Below, piece after piece: positions 40,120 to 49,733 of a stretch of 64,000 bases of DNA (its first letter is position 1; every line of letters begins with the position of its first letter). The position numbers and the translations under genes were made by a program. Location of the stretch: NCBI RefSeq assembly GCF_900104705.1, contig NZ_LT629734.1, forward strand, positions 1,178,001 to 1,242,000, given 5' to 3'. The stretch comes from Agrococcus carbonis. GTDB lineage: Bacteria; Actinomycetota; Actinomycetes; Actinomycetales; Microbacteriaceae. Below the pieces are notes generated by a model, which did not search any database, was not told where the DNA came from, and saw only the letters and a list, made by a program, of their open reading frames with translations.

Positions 40120-43100
40120 ATGGGCGACGCCCTCGAGCTGTTCTCCCCCGCGACCCGCGCATGGTTCGCGGGCGCCTTCGACGCGCCGACGCCGGCGCAG
40201 GAGCAGGCGTGGGCGTCGATCGCGCGCGGCGACCACACGCTCGTCGTCGCGCCGACGGGCTCGGGCAAGACCCTCGCGGCGTTCCTGTGGGCGATCGACC
40301 GGCTGCACCGCGAGGACGCCGAGCCGCACGAGGAGCGCGAGCCGGGCGTCCGCGTGCTCTACGTCTCGCCGCTCAAGGCGCTCGCCGTCGACGTCGACCG
40401 CAACCTGCGCGCACCGCTCGCGGGCATCGCCGCCCGGGCGCGCGCCGAGGGCGCCGAGCCGCCGCCGATCCGCATCGGGCTGCGCACGGGCGACACCCCG
40501 CAGGAGGAGCGCCGGCAGCAGGCGAAGCATCCGCCCGACATCCTCATCACCACACCCGAATCGCTCTTCCTCCTGCTGACGAGCCGCGCGCGCGAGACGC
40601 TGCGCACCGTCGAGACGGTGATCGTCGACGAGGTGCACGCGGTCGTGCCGACCAAGCGGGGCGCGCACCTCGCGGTGAGCCTCGAGCGGCTCGACGCGCT
40701 GCTGCCCGAGCCTGCGCAGCGCATCGGCCTGTCGGCGACCGTCAACCCGATCGAGGAGGTCGCGGCGTTCCTGGGCGGGCCGGCCCCCGTGACGACCGTC
40801 GCGCCGCCGAGCGACAAGCGCATCGAGCTCACGATCACCGTGCCCGTCGACGACATGACCGACCTCCGCGGGCCTGCGAGGGAGGAGTCGGCGCCGACCG
40901 GCAGCGCCTTCGGCTCGACGCAGCCCGAGACGCCGTCGATCTGGCCGCACATCGAGCGCGAGGTGCTCGAGCTCGTCGATCGGCACCGCTCGACGATCGT
41001 GTTCGTCAACGCGCGGCGCGCGGCCGAGCGACTGACGGCGCGGCTCAACGAGCTGGATGCGGAGCGGCTGGATGCGCTGGAGGCCGCTGACGCCGAGGGT
41101 GACGGGGGGTCTCGTGACGCGAGCGCCTCCGGCGCGCGCTCCTCGACCGGCGGGAGTAGCGGCACACGCTCCTCGACCGGCGGGAGTAGCGGCACGCGTT
41201 CCTCCACCAGCGGAGGCGGCAACGGCGGGGCGCGGGACGGGGTCGTGCTGCGCGACGTGAGCGAGCACATCCGCCTGCGCCTCGCCGAGCGCGCCGCCGC
41301 CCGCGAGACAGGCGGCGACGACGCGGAGGCGCCGCCGCTCGCGCGCGCCCACCACGGGTCGGTCTCGAAGGAGCAGCGCGCCGAGATCGAGGATCAGCTG
41401 AAGTCGGGGCGGCTGCGCTGCGTCGTGGCGACCTCGAGCCTCGAGCTCGGCATCGACATGGGCGAGGTCGACCTCGTCGTGCAGGTCGAGTCGCCGCCGT
41501 CGACGGCGAGCGGCCTCCAGCGCGTCGGCCGCGCCGGCCACAACGTCGGCGACGCCTCGCGGGGCGTGCTCATCCCCAAGCACCGCGCCGACCTGCTGCA
41601 CGCGACGGTCGTCGCCGATCGGATGGCGCGCGGGCAGCTCGAGCCGATCCGCATGCCGCGGCATCCGCTCGACGTGCTCGCCCAGCACACCGTCGCGGCT
41701 GCCGCGATGGATGTGCTCGACGTCGACGAGTGGTTCCAGTGCGTGCGGCGCGCGGCCGGCTTCGCGACGCTGCCGCGCAGCGCCTACGACGCGACGCTCG
41801 ACCTCGTCTCGGGCGTGTACCCGAGCGACGAGTTCGCTGAGCTGCGGCCGCGGGTCGTGTGGGATCGCGAGGCCGGCACGATCGAAGGGCGCCCGAGCGC
41901 GCAGCGCGTCGCAGTCTCCTCCGGCGGCACGATCCCCGACCGCGGGCTCTTCGGCGTCTTCCTCGCCGGCCAGGAGGGCAAGCCGGGCGCGCGCGTCGGC
42001 GAGCTCGACGAGGAGATGGTCTACGAGTCGCGCGCGGGCGACGTGTTCGCGCTCGGCGCGACGAGCTGGCGCGTCGTCGACATCACGCACGACCGCGTGC
42101 TCGTCGTGCCCGCGTTCGGCGAGCCCGGCAAGCTGCCCTTCTGGCACGGCGACGCCGAGGGGCGGCCCGCCGACCTCGGCCGCTCGATCGGGCAGGCGAC
42201 CGCTGCGCTCGCGGCCGGCACCGGCATCGACCTGCCGCACTCCGACGAGCGCGCGATCCGCAACCTCGACGCCTACGTGCGCGACCAGCTCGCCGCGACC
42301 GGCGCCGTGCCGACCGACGCGCAGCTCGTCGTCGAGCGCTCGCGCGACGAGCTCGGCGACTGGCGGCTCATCGTCCACTCCCCCTGGGGCCGCCGCGTGC
42401 ACGCGCCGTGGGCGCTCGCGATCGACCGGCGGCTGCGCGAGGATCGCGACCTGGGGGCCGCCGCGATGGCCTCGGACGACGGCATCGTGATCCGCATCCC
42501 CGATTCCGACGCCGAGCCGCCGGGGGCCGAGCTCATCCGCTTCGAGCCCGACGAGCTCGTCTCGATCGTCGAGACCGAGGCGGGCGGCACGGCGCTCTTC
42601 GCGAGCCGGTTCCGCGAGTGCGCGGCGCGCGCGCTGCTGCTGCCCAAGCGCGACCCCGCGCGCCGCGCACCGCTGTGGCAGCAGCGCCAGCGGGCGGCGC
42701 AGCTGCTCGACGTCGCCAAGCGCTACCCCGACTTCCCGATCGTGCTCGAGGCGCTGCGCGAGGTGCTGCAGGACGCCTACGACCTGCCGGCGCTGCGCTC
42801 GATCGCCGAGCGGCTGCAGCACGGCGACATCCGCGTCGTCGAGGTCGAGACGCCCTCGCCCTCCCCCTTCGCCCACCACCTGCTCTTCGGCTACGTCGGC
42901 GCGTTCCTCTACGAGGGCGACGCCCCGCTCGCCGAGCGCCGGGCGGCGGCGCTCACGCTCGACCCGGCGCTGCTCGCCGACGTGCTCGGGCAGGCGGCGC
43001 TGCGCGAGCTGCTCGACCCGGCGGTCGTCGAGCGCACCGAGCTCGAGCTGCAGCGGCTCGCGCCCGACCGCCGCGCGAAGGGCGTCGAGGGCGCGGCCGA

Positions 43101-44835
43101 CCTGCTGCGGCTGCTCGGGCCGCTCACGGTGGGCGAGCTCGCGCTGCGCCTCGAGGGCGACGCCGACGGGCACCTCGACGAGTCCGGCGCCGCGGCGATC
43201 GCTGCGACGCTCGTGGATGCGCGGCGCGCGGTGCGCGTGCGGATCGGCGACGAGGAGCGCGTCGCAGCGATCGAGGACGTCGCGCGGCTCCGCGACGCGC
43301 TCGGCGTGCCGCCGCCGCAGGGGGTGCCGTCGGCCTTCCTCGAGGCGGTCGCCGACCCGATCGGCGACGTCGTCGCCCGGCACGCCCGCACGCACGGGCC
43401 GTTCACCCTCGAAGAGGCGGCCGCGCAGCTCGGCCTGCCGCGCGCCGTCGCGCACTCGGCGCTGCGCGCCCTCGAGCGGCAGGGGCGCGTCGTGCCGGGC
43501 GAGTACCGCCAGCACGGCACCGGCGAGGAATGGATCGACGCGCAGGTGCTCTCGCGCCTCAAGCGCCGCAGCCTGCAAGCGCTGCGCAGCGACGTCGAGC
43601 CCGTCGACCACGCCGTGTTCGCCGACCACCTGCTCGCGCACCAGCGCATCACCCGGCCCCTGTCGGGCACCGACGGCGTGCTCGAGGCGCTCGACCGGCT
43701 CGACGGCGTGCCGCTGCCGCTCTCGGCGCTCGAGACGCTCATCCTGCCGTCGCGCGTGCGCGACTACCGGCCGTCCATGCTCGACGAGCTCACCGCATCC
43801 GGCGTCATCACGTGGGTCGGCGCCGGCGCCCTCGGCGGCCGCGACGGCCGCGTGGTGCTGCGGCCGGCCGACACCGTCGAGCAGCGGCGCGACACCGAGC
43901 ACGAGGATCCCGACGCGCAGGCGCTGCTCGAGGCGCTCTCGGGCGGCGGCGCCCTGTTCGCGAAGCAGCTGAGCGACATCCTGGCCTTCGACCTCACGAA
44001 GCTCGGCGAGGTGCTGTGGCCGCTCGTGTGGGCGGGGCGCGTGACGAACGACACGATCGCGCCGCTGCGCGCGCACCTGCTGGGCGTTCGGGCGCGGTCG
44101 GCGCCCGCGCCGAGCCGCCGCGCGGCGCCCGTCAGCAGGCGCCGGCTCGCGGGCGCGAAGCCGTTCCGGTCGGATGCGCTGCCGACGCTCGCGGGCCGGT
44201 GGCTGCTGGCGTCGGCGCCGACGGGCTCGCCGACCGAACGGGCGGCGCAGACGGCGGATGCGCTGCTCGCGCGCTACGGCGTGGTCACCCGCGGGAGCGT
44301 AGTCGCGGAGGACGTGCCGGGCGGCTTCCACGGCGTCTACCAGGTGCTCAAGGCGTTCGAGGAGGCCGGCCACACGCGCCGCGGCTACTTCGTCGACGGG
44401 CTCGGCGCCGCGCAGTTCGCCGACGCGCCCGTCGTCGACGCGCTGCGGGCACGGCAGTCGAGCGGGCCCTCGGATGCGGTGGCGACGGTCGCGGCGGTCG
44501 ATCCGGCGAACCCGTTCGGCGCGTCGCTGCCGTGGCCCGAAGCGCGCGCCGAGCGGCGGCCCACGCGGCGCGTCGGCGCGCTCACGACCATCGCGAGCGG
44601 CCGCGCCGTGCTGCACCTCGAGCGCGGTGGCAAGGCGCTGCTGACCTTCACCGACGACGAGCCGACGCTCGTGCGGGCGCTCGAGAGCCTCGCGGATGCG
44701 GTGGCTCGGCTCGGCGGGCGGCGACGCGTGATCGAGGAGGTCGACGGACGCTCGTCGCTCGACGGGGAGGTCGCGGCGCTGCTCGAGGCGGGCGGGCTGC
44801 GGCGCACGCCGCGCGGATTCAGGATCGGGCCGTGA
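40120..44835 (+). CDS. lhr: Large helicase-related protein Lhr
   Basis: 1571 residues, a superfamily 2 helicase with 3'-5' translocase activity in mycobacterial homologues. Walker A APTGSGKT at 44-51, DEVH at 170-173, LSATVNP and the C-terminal motif VVATSSLELGID-QRVGRAGHN are visible. The remaining ~900 residues are the winged-helix and Lhr-specific domains. A repeat-derived linker (GARSSTGGSSGTRSSTGG) sits at about 330-370, between the two helicase domains. Paired with nei downstream, as in M. tuberculosis Rv3296-Rv3297. ATG start. Confidence 0.95.
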   Translation: MGDALELFSPATRAWFAGAFDAPTPAQEQAWASIARGDHTLVVAPTGSGKTLAAFLWAIDRLHREDAEPHEEREPGVRVLYVSPLKALAVDVDRNLRAPLAGIAARARAEGAEPPPIRIGLRTGDTPQEERRQQAKHPPDILITTPESLFLLLTSRARETLRTVETVIVDEVHAVVPTKRGAHLAVSLERLDALLPEPAQRIGLSATVNPIEEVAAFLGGPAPVTTVAPPSDKRIELTITVPVDDMTDLRGPAREESAPTGSAFGSTQPETPSIWPHIEREVLELVDRHRSTIVFVNARRAAERLTARLNELDAERLDALEAADAEGDGGSRDASASGARSSTGGSSGTRSSTGGSSGTRSSTSGGGNGGARDGVVLRDVSEHIRLRLAERAAARETGGDDAEAPPLARAHHGSVSKEQRAEIEDQLKSGRLRCVVATSSLELGIDMGEVDLVVQVESPPSTASGLQRVGRAGHNVGDASRGVLIPKHRADLLHATVVADRMARGQLEPIRMPRHPLDVLAQHTVAAAAMDVLDVDEWFQCVRRAAGFATLPRSAYDATLDLVSGVYPSDEFAELRPRVVWDREAGTIEGRPSAQRVAVSSGGTIPDRGLFGVFLAGQEGKPGARVGELDEEMVYESRAGDVFALGATSWRVVDITHDRVLVVPAFGEPGKLPFWHGDAEGRPADLGRSIGQATAALAAGTGIDLPHSDERAIRNLDAYVRDQLAATGAVPTDAQLVVERSRDELGDWRLIVHSPWGRRVHAPWALAIDRRLREDRDLGAAAMASDDGIVIRIPDSDAEPPGAELIRFEPDELVSIVETEAGGTALFASRFRECAARALLLPKRDPARRAPLWQQRQRAAQLLDVAKRYPDFPIVLEALREVLQDAYDLPALRSIAERLQHGDIRVVEVETPSPSPFAHHLLFGYVGAFLYEGDAPLAERRAAALTLDPALLADVLGQAALRELLDPAVVERTELELQRLAPDRRAKGVEGAADLLRLLGPLTVGELALRLEGDADGHLDESGAAAIAATLVDARRAVRVRIGDEERVAAIEDVARLRDALGVPPPQGVPSAFLEAVADPIGDVVARHARTHGPFTLEEAAAQLGLPRAVAHSALRALERQGRVVPGEYRQHGTGEEWIDAQVLSRLKRRSLQALRSDVEPVDHAVFADHLLAHQRITRPLSGTDGVLEALDRLDGVPLPLSALETLILPSRVRDYRPSMLDELTASGVITWVGAGALGGRDGRVVLRPADTVEQRRDTEHEDPDAQALLEALSGGGALFAKQLSDILAFDLTKLGEVLWPLVWAGRVTNDTIAPLRAHLLGVRARSAPAPSRRAAPVSRRRLAGAKPFRSDALPTLAGRWLLASAPTGSPTERAAQTADALLARYGVVTRGSVVAEDVPGGFHGVYQVLKAFEEAGHTRRGYFVDGLGAAQFADAPVVDALRARQSSGPSDAVATVAAVDPANPFGASLPWPEARAERRPTRRVGALTTIASGRAVLHLERGGKALLTFTDDEPTLVRALESLADAVARLGGRRRVIEEVDGRSSLDGEVAALLEAGGLRRTPRGFRIGP
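41108..41220 (+). repeat. Palindromic-repeat arm and 30-base tandem repeat inside lhr
   Basis: GGTCTCGTGACGCGAG...CGCTCCTCGACCGGCGG is the same arm as the intergenic repeat at 18991-19041. It is followed by a 30-base unit at 41137-41166 and 41167-41196 and a partial at 41197, encoding RSSTGGSSGT. All are in frame. Confidence 0.85.
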
Positions 44836-44905
44836 GCGGGTCGGTCCCGAGCGGTGCGGCCGATCGCGGTGCGGCCGCGAGGGCGATGTCGGCGGTGCGT
44901 CGCTG

Positions 44906-45718
44906 ATGCCCGAGGGCGACACGATCCACCGCGCGGCCGTGCGGCTCGGGCAGGCGATGGCCGGGCGCACGCTCGTGCGCAGCGACTTCCGCGTGCCGCG
45001 GCTCGCGACCGCCGACCTCGCGGGCGAGCGCATCGACGAGGTCGTGAGTGTCGGCAAGCACCTGCTCATGCGGGGCGAGCACTGGACGATCCACTCGCAC
45101 GCCGGCATGGACGGGCTCTGGCACGTGCTCGCGCCCGGGCAGCGCGCGCCGGTGGCGGCCCACACCATCCGCGCCGTGCTCGCGACCGACGCGCACGAGA
45201 TCGTCGGCTCGTCGCTGCCCGTGCTCGAGCTGCTGCCGCGCGAGCGCGACGGCGAGGCGGTCGCGCACCTCGGCCCCGACCTGCTCTCGCCCGAGTGGAG
45301 CGAGGCGGATGCGGCGGAGGCGGTGCGCCGGCTGCGCGCGACCGGGGTGCCCGTGGGCGTCGCGCTGCTCGACCAGACGGCGGTCGCGGGGCTCGGGAAC
45401 GTCTACCGGGGCGAGCTGTGCTTCCTGCGTGGGCTGCACCCCGTGACGCCCGTCGAGCAGGTCGAGCTCGAGCCGCTCGTCGCGCTCGCGCGGCGGCTCA
45501 TGGTCGCGAACCGCGACCGGGTGGAGCGCACGTTCACGGGCGATGCGCGGCGGGGGCGGCGCACGTGGGTGTACGGGCGCGGCGGTCAGCCGTGCCTGCG
45601 GTGCGGCACCCGCATCCGCGACGCGCAGCTCGGCATGGAGGACGGCATGCTGCGGCAGGTGCAATGGTGCCCGCGCTGCCAGCCGGAGCCGCAGCGCGCC
45701 GAGCCGCTGCCGGCTTAG
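44906..45718 (+). CDS. nei: Fpg/Nei-type DNA glycosylase
   Basis: 270 residues. MPEGDTIHRAAVRLGQAM carries the catalytic Pro2 and Glu3. HSHAGMDGLW and the H2TH segment (LDQTAVAGLGNVYRGELCF, with the typical Gly-Asn-Tyr) follow. The zinc finger is C230, C233, C255, C258. It excises oxidised bases. The lhr-nei pairing and family features suggest the Nei group. 70 bases after lhr. Confidence 0.92.
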   Translation: MPEGDTIHRAAVRLGQAMAGRTLVRSDFRVPRLATADLAGERIDEVVSVGKHLLMRGEHWTIHSHAGMDGLWHVLAPGQRAPVAAHTIRAVLATDAHEIVGSSLPVLELLPRERDGEAVAHLGPDLLSPEWSEADAAEAVRRLRATGVPVGVALLDQTAVAGLGNVYRGELCFLRGLHPVTPVEQVELEPLVALARRLMVANRDRVERTFTGDARRGRRTWVYGRGGQPCLRCGTRIRDAQLGMEDGMLRQVQWCPRCQPEPQRAEPLPA

Positions 45719-45752
45719 CGGCGGCGCGCCAGGGCGGCGGCGCGCGCCGCTG

Positions 45753-46295
45753 CTACCCGACCACCGCGTCGACCGCTGCCTCGACCGTCAGGCCGGGTTC
45801 GAACACGAGCCGTTCGAATGCGACCATCACCAGGGCGCCGAAGAACGCGGAGGCGTGCAGCGGCGACGCCGGTGAGCCGTCGCGCCGCAGCGCATCCGAG
45901 ATGCGGCTGAGCACCGTCGTGCGATGGCCCCCGAGCGTCTCGCTCCAGGGACGGTCGGTGCGCAGCAGCTCGGCGAAGACCACCTTCGTGCGCAGCGGCC
46001 GCTCCTCGACCGCGTGCAGGAACGCCCGGGCCAGCGCTCGGGCGGCCGGGCGGCCCTCGCCGGGCAGCGCCTCCGCCACCGACTCACCGAGCCGTTCGGC
46101 CAGGCGCGTGACCGACTCCTCGATGAGCGTCTCGAACAGCTGCTCCTTGGAGGCGAAGGAGTAGTAGACGCTGCCCTTGGCGACGCCCGCGGCGGCCGCG
46201 ATGTCGTCGACCGTGGTGGCGCTGACCCCACCGCTGGCGGCGAGCTCCGCTGCCGCGTCGAGCACCTTGGCGCGACTCAGGTTGGGCCTTGCCAC
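45753..46295 (-). CDS. TetR-family repressor
   Basis: 180 residues: an N-terminal HTH (VLDAAAELAASGGVSATTVDDIAAAAGVAKGSVYYSFASKEQLFETLI, residues 11-60) and a helical ligand domain. GTG start with GGAGG upstream. It is divergent from the degenerate ATPase/YhgE operon, and a palindromic operator lies between the promoter elements, so it very likely represses that operon and perhaps itself. The ligand is unknown. Confidence 0.9.
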   Translation of the reverse strand: MARPNLSRAKVLDAAAELAASGGVSATTVDDIAAAAGVAKGSVYYSFASKEQLFETLIEESVTRLAERLGESVAEALPGEGRPAARALARAFLHAVEERPLRTKVVFAELLRTDRPWSETLGGHRTTVLSRISDALRRDGSPASPLHASAFFGALVMVAFERLVFEPGLTVEAAVDAVVG

Positions 46296-46333
46296 TGCAC
46301 ACCTCCAGGATCCGCGACCGACAGCACGCTTAG

Positions 46334-46363
46334 TTGTACTGACCAGTCAGTTCAGGTTAGCAT
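46334..46363 (+). promoter_or_regulatory. TetR-controlled promoter of the YhgE operon
   Basis: TTGTAC (46334-46339) and TAGCAT (46358-46363) are 18 bases apart. Between them the palindrome ACTGAC-CA-GTCAGT (46338-46351) overlaps the -35 and spacer, the classic site for a TetR dimer. Confidence 0.7.
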
Positions 46364-46426
46364 CGACTCCGTCCTGTTCGCGACCACACCATCCGCACCG
46401 CCGCTCCGCAAGGGAGGGACCCCGTC

Positions 46427-47032
46427 ATGCGCATCGAGCTCCAGAGCGTCAGCAAGGGCAAGGGCATCGCCCTGCCGACGACCAGCTGCGCCTTCACCTC
46501 GGGCGAGGTCACGCGCGCCGTCTGCGAGACCGAGCAGCGCCCTACCGTGCTGGGGCTGATCGCCGCCGGTCGCATGAAGCCGGACACCGGCCGGGTGCTG
46601 CTAGACGGCGACGACCGCGCACGGCGCGAGATCCGCCGCCGCACCGCACTCGTCGATGCGCCGGGCGCATCCGACCCCGAGCCGAACGTCTCGCTGGGCG
46701 GTGCGATCGCCGAGGAGCTGCTCTACGCGGGCATACCCGGCACGCCGCTGCAGGTGCGGCGCTGGGCCGAGCAGCTCGGCGTCGGCGAGCACCTGGCGAC
46801 CCCCATCGCCGACGTCTCCCCCACCGTGCGCGTGCGGGTGCTGGCCGAGCTCGCCACCCTACGCGACGACATCGAGGCGATCGTGATCGTCAGCCCAGAC
46901 CGGCACGGCGGGCAGCCCGGTCAGTGGTGGGCGATCGCCCAGCGGCTGGCCGAGCGCGGCTACGCCGTGCTGGTGATCGCGGGCAGCGCGGCGGATGCGG
47001 CGCTCACGAACGACGAGGAGTCCAACGCGTGA
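46427..47032 (+). CDS. Degenerate ABC-type ATPase, partner of YhgE
   Basis: 201 residues with the ABC ATP-binding domain layout (MRIELQSVSKGKGIALPTT...SGEVTRAV, MKPDTGRVLLDG, a Gln-loop-like region), but the Walker A site reads ETEQRPTVL in place of GxxGxGKT. The signature motif is replaced by VSPTVRVRVLAEL, and the Walker B Asp-Glu pair by VSPDRHG. ATP hydrolysis looks impossible. It overlaps the YhgE gene by four bases, implying a co-translated complex. It may be a regulatory or scaffold subunit. Confidence 0.65.
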   Translation: MRIELQSVSKGKGIALPTTSCAFTSGEVTRAVCETEQRPTVLGLIAAGRMKPDTGRVLLDGDDRARREIRRRTALVDAPGASDPEPNVSLGGAIAEELLYAGIPGTPLQVRRWAEQLGVGEHLATPIADVSPTVRVRVLAELATLRDDIEAIVIVSPDRHGGQPGQWWAIAQRLAERGYAVLVIAGSAADAALTNDEESNA

Positions 47033-49038
47033 AGATCCCCCAGCTCGTCACGGCGGAGCTGCGGCGCCTGGTGTCGACGCCGATGGCCAGGCTCGCACTG
47101 CTCGCCCTCGCCGTCGTGCCGTTGCTCTACGGCGGCGTCTACCTGTGGGCCAACCAGGACCCCTACGCGTACCTCGATGAGCTGCCGGCCGCCCTGGTGG
47201 TCGAGGATGCCGGGTTCAACGGCGAGAACCAGGGCGACGAGGTGGCCGACCGCGTGATCGCGGACGCCACCTTCGACTGGCATCGGGTGAGCGCTGCCGA
47301 GGCCGCGGCCGGCGTCGCCGACGGCACCTTCGACTTCTCGCTGACGCTGCCCGAGACCTTCTCGGCAGACCTGCAGAGCGTCTCGGGTGACGACCCGCAT
47401 CAGGCCACGGTCACGCTCACGACGAACGACGCGAACAGCTATCTGGCATCGACGATCGGCACGCAGGCGACCGCGAGGATCCGCCAGAGCGTGGTGGCGG
47501 CCGTGGGCGAGGAGGCGGCCGGGCGCATGCTGCTGGCCATCAGCGATCTGCGCGATGGCATGCTCGACGCCGAGGGCGGTGCCGGGCAGCTCGCCGGTGG
47601 TCTGACGAGCGCGCTCGACGGGGCGACGCAGCTCACGAACGGCACGTCCGACGCGTCGGACGGCGCGACGCAGCTGCAGTCGGGCACAGCATCGCTCGTG
47701 GATGGCACGGCGCAGCTGCAGAGCGGTGCCGCGCAGCTCGCCGACGGCCTGGGCACGCTGCAGCAACGCACCGCGAACCTCCCCGCCCAGTCGCAGCAGC
47801 TCGCGGATGGGGCGCGCCGTGTGGCCGACGGCAACGCGCAGGTGGCGACCCTCGGCGACCGGGTCGCGGGCGTCACCGGCGGTCTGGCGGGCGATGTCCC
47901 CGATGCCCGAGCACAGATCGTCGCGCAGCTCACCGCCGCCGGCCTCGACGAGGCGCAGCTCGCGGCCGCGCTCGAGCCGCTCGATGCGCTCGGCGCCGAC
48001 ATCGTCGCCGGCGATGCGCGCGTGCAGGAGGCGAACGCGCAGCTGCAGCAGCTGGCGAGCGGCAGCTCGCAGCTGGCCGACGGAGCCGCGCAGATCGCCG
48101 CGTCGGCACCGGCACTCACCGACGGGATCGCGCAGGCTTCCTCCGGCGCAGCTCGGCTGGCGGACGGCACCGCCGCCGCGCACGATGGCGCGCTCGCGCT
48201 GGACGACGGCGCGACCCGTCTGGTCGCGGGTCTCGACCAGCTGGACGACGGGGCCGCAGCGCTGCGGGACGGCGTCGACGAGCTGCGTTCCGGGGCTGTG
48301 CAGCTGCGCGACGGCCTGGCCGATGGTGTCGCGCAGGTGCCCGCCTCGACACCGGCGCTGCGCGCCGACCAGGCTTCGACGATCGCCGACCCGGTCACGA
48401 CGGACGCCGATGCGGTGACCTCCGCCGGCACCTACGGCGCCGGACTCGCCCCATTCTTCTTGAGCCTCGCGGCGTGGATCGGCATGTACGCGCTGATGCT
48501 CATCACCAAGCCGCTGTCACGGCGCGCGATCACGGCGCTCCGCTCGCCCGTGCGGGTCGGCCTCGCCGCCTGGCTCACGCCCGCGCTGATGGGCGTCGCG
48601 CAGATGGCGGCGCTGTTCGCGCTCATCGCACTGTGGCTGCGGTTCGACATCGCCTGGCCATGGGCGACCGTCGGGCTGATGATGCTCACGGTGGTGACCT
48701 TCGCCGCCATCATCGTCGCGCTCAACGTCTGGTTGGGTTCGGTCGGGCAGTTCCTGGGGCTGGTGCTGATGGTGCTGCAGCTGGTGACCGCTGGCGGCAC
48801 CTTCCCGTGGCAGACGCTGCCGGCGCCGCTCGCGGCCCTCCACCACCTGCTGCCGATGAGCTACGCCGTGGACGGCATCCGCCAGGCCATGTACGGCGGG
48901 CAGGCGTCGATCGCGGCGAACGACGCGCTCGTGCTCGCAGGCTTCTTGGGCATCGCCGTGCTGGCGGTGATCGCGGGGGTGGCGCGCATGATGGATCACC
49001 GCACGCTGCGCGACCTGCAGCCGAGCCTCATCGGCTGA
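47029..49038 (+). CDS. YhgE/Pip-domain membrane protein
   Basis: 669 residues. One N-terminal membrane helix (LALLALAVVPLLYGGVYLW) with the FNGENQGDEVAD segment of YhgE proteins. A large external domain follows, built of repeated heptads such as LADGAQQLQSG (about 170-440), which form long helices. Five C-terminal helices (from about 465) resemble an ABC-2-type permease. The family includes the phage-infection protein Pip of lactococci. GTG start overlapping the ATPase gene stop. Exporter or surface role is inferred. Confidence 0.85.
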   Translation: MKIPQLVTAELRRLVSTPMARLALLALAVVPLLYGGVYLWANQDPYAYLDELPAALVVEDAGFNGENQGDEVADRVIADATFDWHRVSAAEAAAGVADGTFDFSLTLPETFSADLQSVSGDDPHQATVTLTTNDANSYLASTIGTQATARIRQSVVAAVGEEAAGRMLLAISDLRDGMLDAEGGAGQLAGGLTSALDGATQLTNGTSDASDGATQLQSGTASLVDGTAQLQSGAAQLADGLGTLQQRTANLPAQSQQLADGARRVADGNAQVATLGDRVAGVTGGLAGDVPDARAQIVAQLTAAGLDEAQLAAALEPLDALGADIVAGDARVQEANAQLQQLASGSSQLADGAAQIAASAPALTDGIAQASSGAARLADGTAAAHDGALALDDGATRLVAGLDQLDDGAAALRDGVDELRSGAVQLRDGLADGVAQVPASTPALRADQASTIADPVTTDADAVTSAGTYGAGLAPFFLSLAAWIGMYALMLITKPLSRRAITALRSPVRVGLAAWLTPALMGVAQMAALFALIALWLRFDIAWPWATVGLMMLTVVTFAAIIVALNVWLGSVGQFLGLVLMVLQLVTAGGTFPWQTLPAPLAALHHLLPMSYAVDGIRQAMYGGQASIAANDALVLAGFLGIAVLAVIAGVARMMDHRTLRDLQPSLIG

Positions 49039-49103
49039 GATCGATCTCGACCCTGCACGGGCGTCGGCGAGCTGGGCGCGTGGAGGCCCGGGGGGAGCTC
49101 CGA

Positions 49104-49721
49104 TCAGAGCGCCCACTCGCGCACCCACTCGTGCATCACGATCGCGGCAGCCGCGGCCGCGTTGATCGAGCGGGTCGAGCCGAACTGGCGGATCGCGACG
49201 TGCGCATCCGCCGCCACGATCGCCTCGTCGGTCAGCCCCGGCCCCTCCTGCCCGAACAGCAGCACGCAGCGCTCGGGCAGCGGCGCCGCGTCGACGGGCA
49301 CGCTGCCGGCGGTGTTGTCGACGGCCACGATCGTGAGGCCCGCCTCGTGCGCCCACGCGGTGAACGCATCCGTCGTCTCGTGGTGGCGGATGCGCTGGTA
49401 GCGGTCGGTGACCATGGCGCCGCGGCGGTTCCACCGGCGCTTGCCGATGATGTGCACCTCGGCGGCGGCGAAGGCGTTCGCGGTGCGCACGATCGAGCCG
49501 ATGTTGAGGTCGTGCTGCCAGTTCTCGATCGCGACGTGGAACGGGTGGCGGCGGGTGTCGAGGTCGGCCACGATCGCCTCGAGGCGCCAGTAGCGGTAGC
49601 GGTCGACGACGTTGCGGCGGTCGCCGTGGGCGAGCAGCTCGGGGTCGTAGCGCTCGTCGTCGGGCAGGGGTCCGCGCCACGGGCCGACGCCGACCTCGAG
49701 CCGGGGTTCCTCGTCGTGCAC
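49104..49721 (-). CDS. TrmH/SpoU-family RNA 2'-O-methyltransferase
   Basis: 205 residues. SPOUT motifs are visible: NIGSIVRTANAFAAAEVHIIGKRRW (motif 1), LLFGQEGPGLTDE (motif 2) and IRQFGSTRSINAAAAAAIVMHEW (motif 3), with the knot. They methylate a ribose in tRNA or rRNA; the target is unknown. GTG start, probably leaderless. It follows sortase 1 on the same strand. Confidence 0.9.
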   Translation of the reverse strand: MHDEEPRLEVGVGPWRGPLPDDERYDPELLAHGDRRNVVDRYRYWRLEAIVADLDTRRHPFHVAIENWQHDLNIGSIVRTANAFAAAEVHIIGKRRWNRRGAMVTDRYQRIRHHETTDAFTAWAHEAGLTIVAVDNTAGSVPVDAAPLPERCVLLFGQEGPGLTDEAIVAADAHVAIRQFGSTRSINAAAAAAIVMHEWVREWAL

Positions 49722-49727
49722 GCCTCC

Positions 49728-49733
49728 AGGCTA
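49728..49733 (-). promoter_or_regulatory. Probable leaderless -10 overlapping the sortase stop codon
   Basis: TAGCCT on the minus strand, six bases (GGAGGC) before the trmH GTG. Its TAG is the stop of the sortase gene. Confidence 0.5.

Noticed and set aside
39040..45168. A 2042-codon open frame on the minus strand
   Set aside because: Its first 5 kb is antisense to lhr and nei, with no recognisable protein sequence. Only the last 342 codons (39040-40068) resemble a real protein and are annotated.
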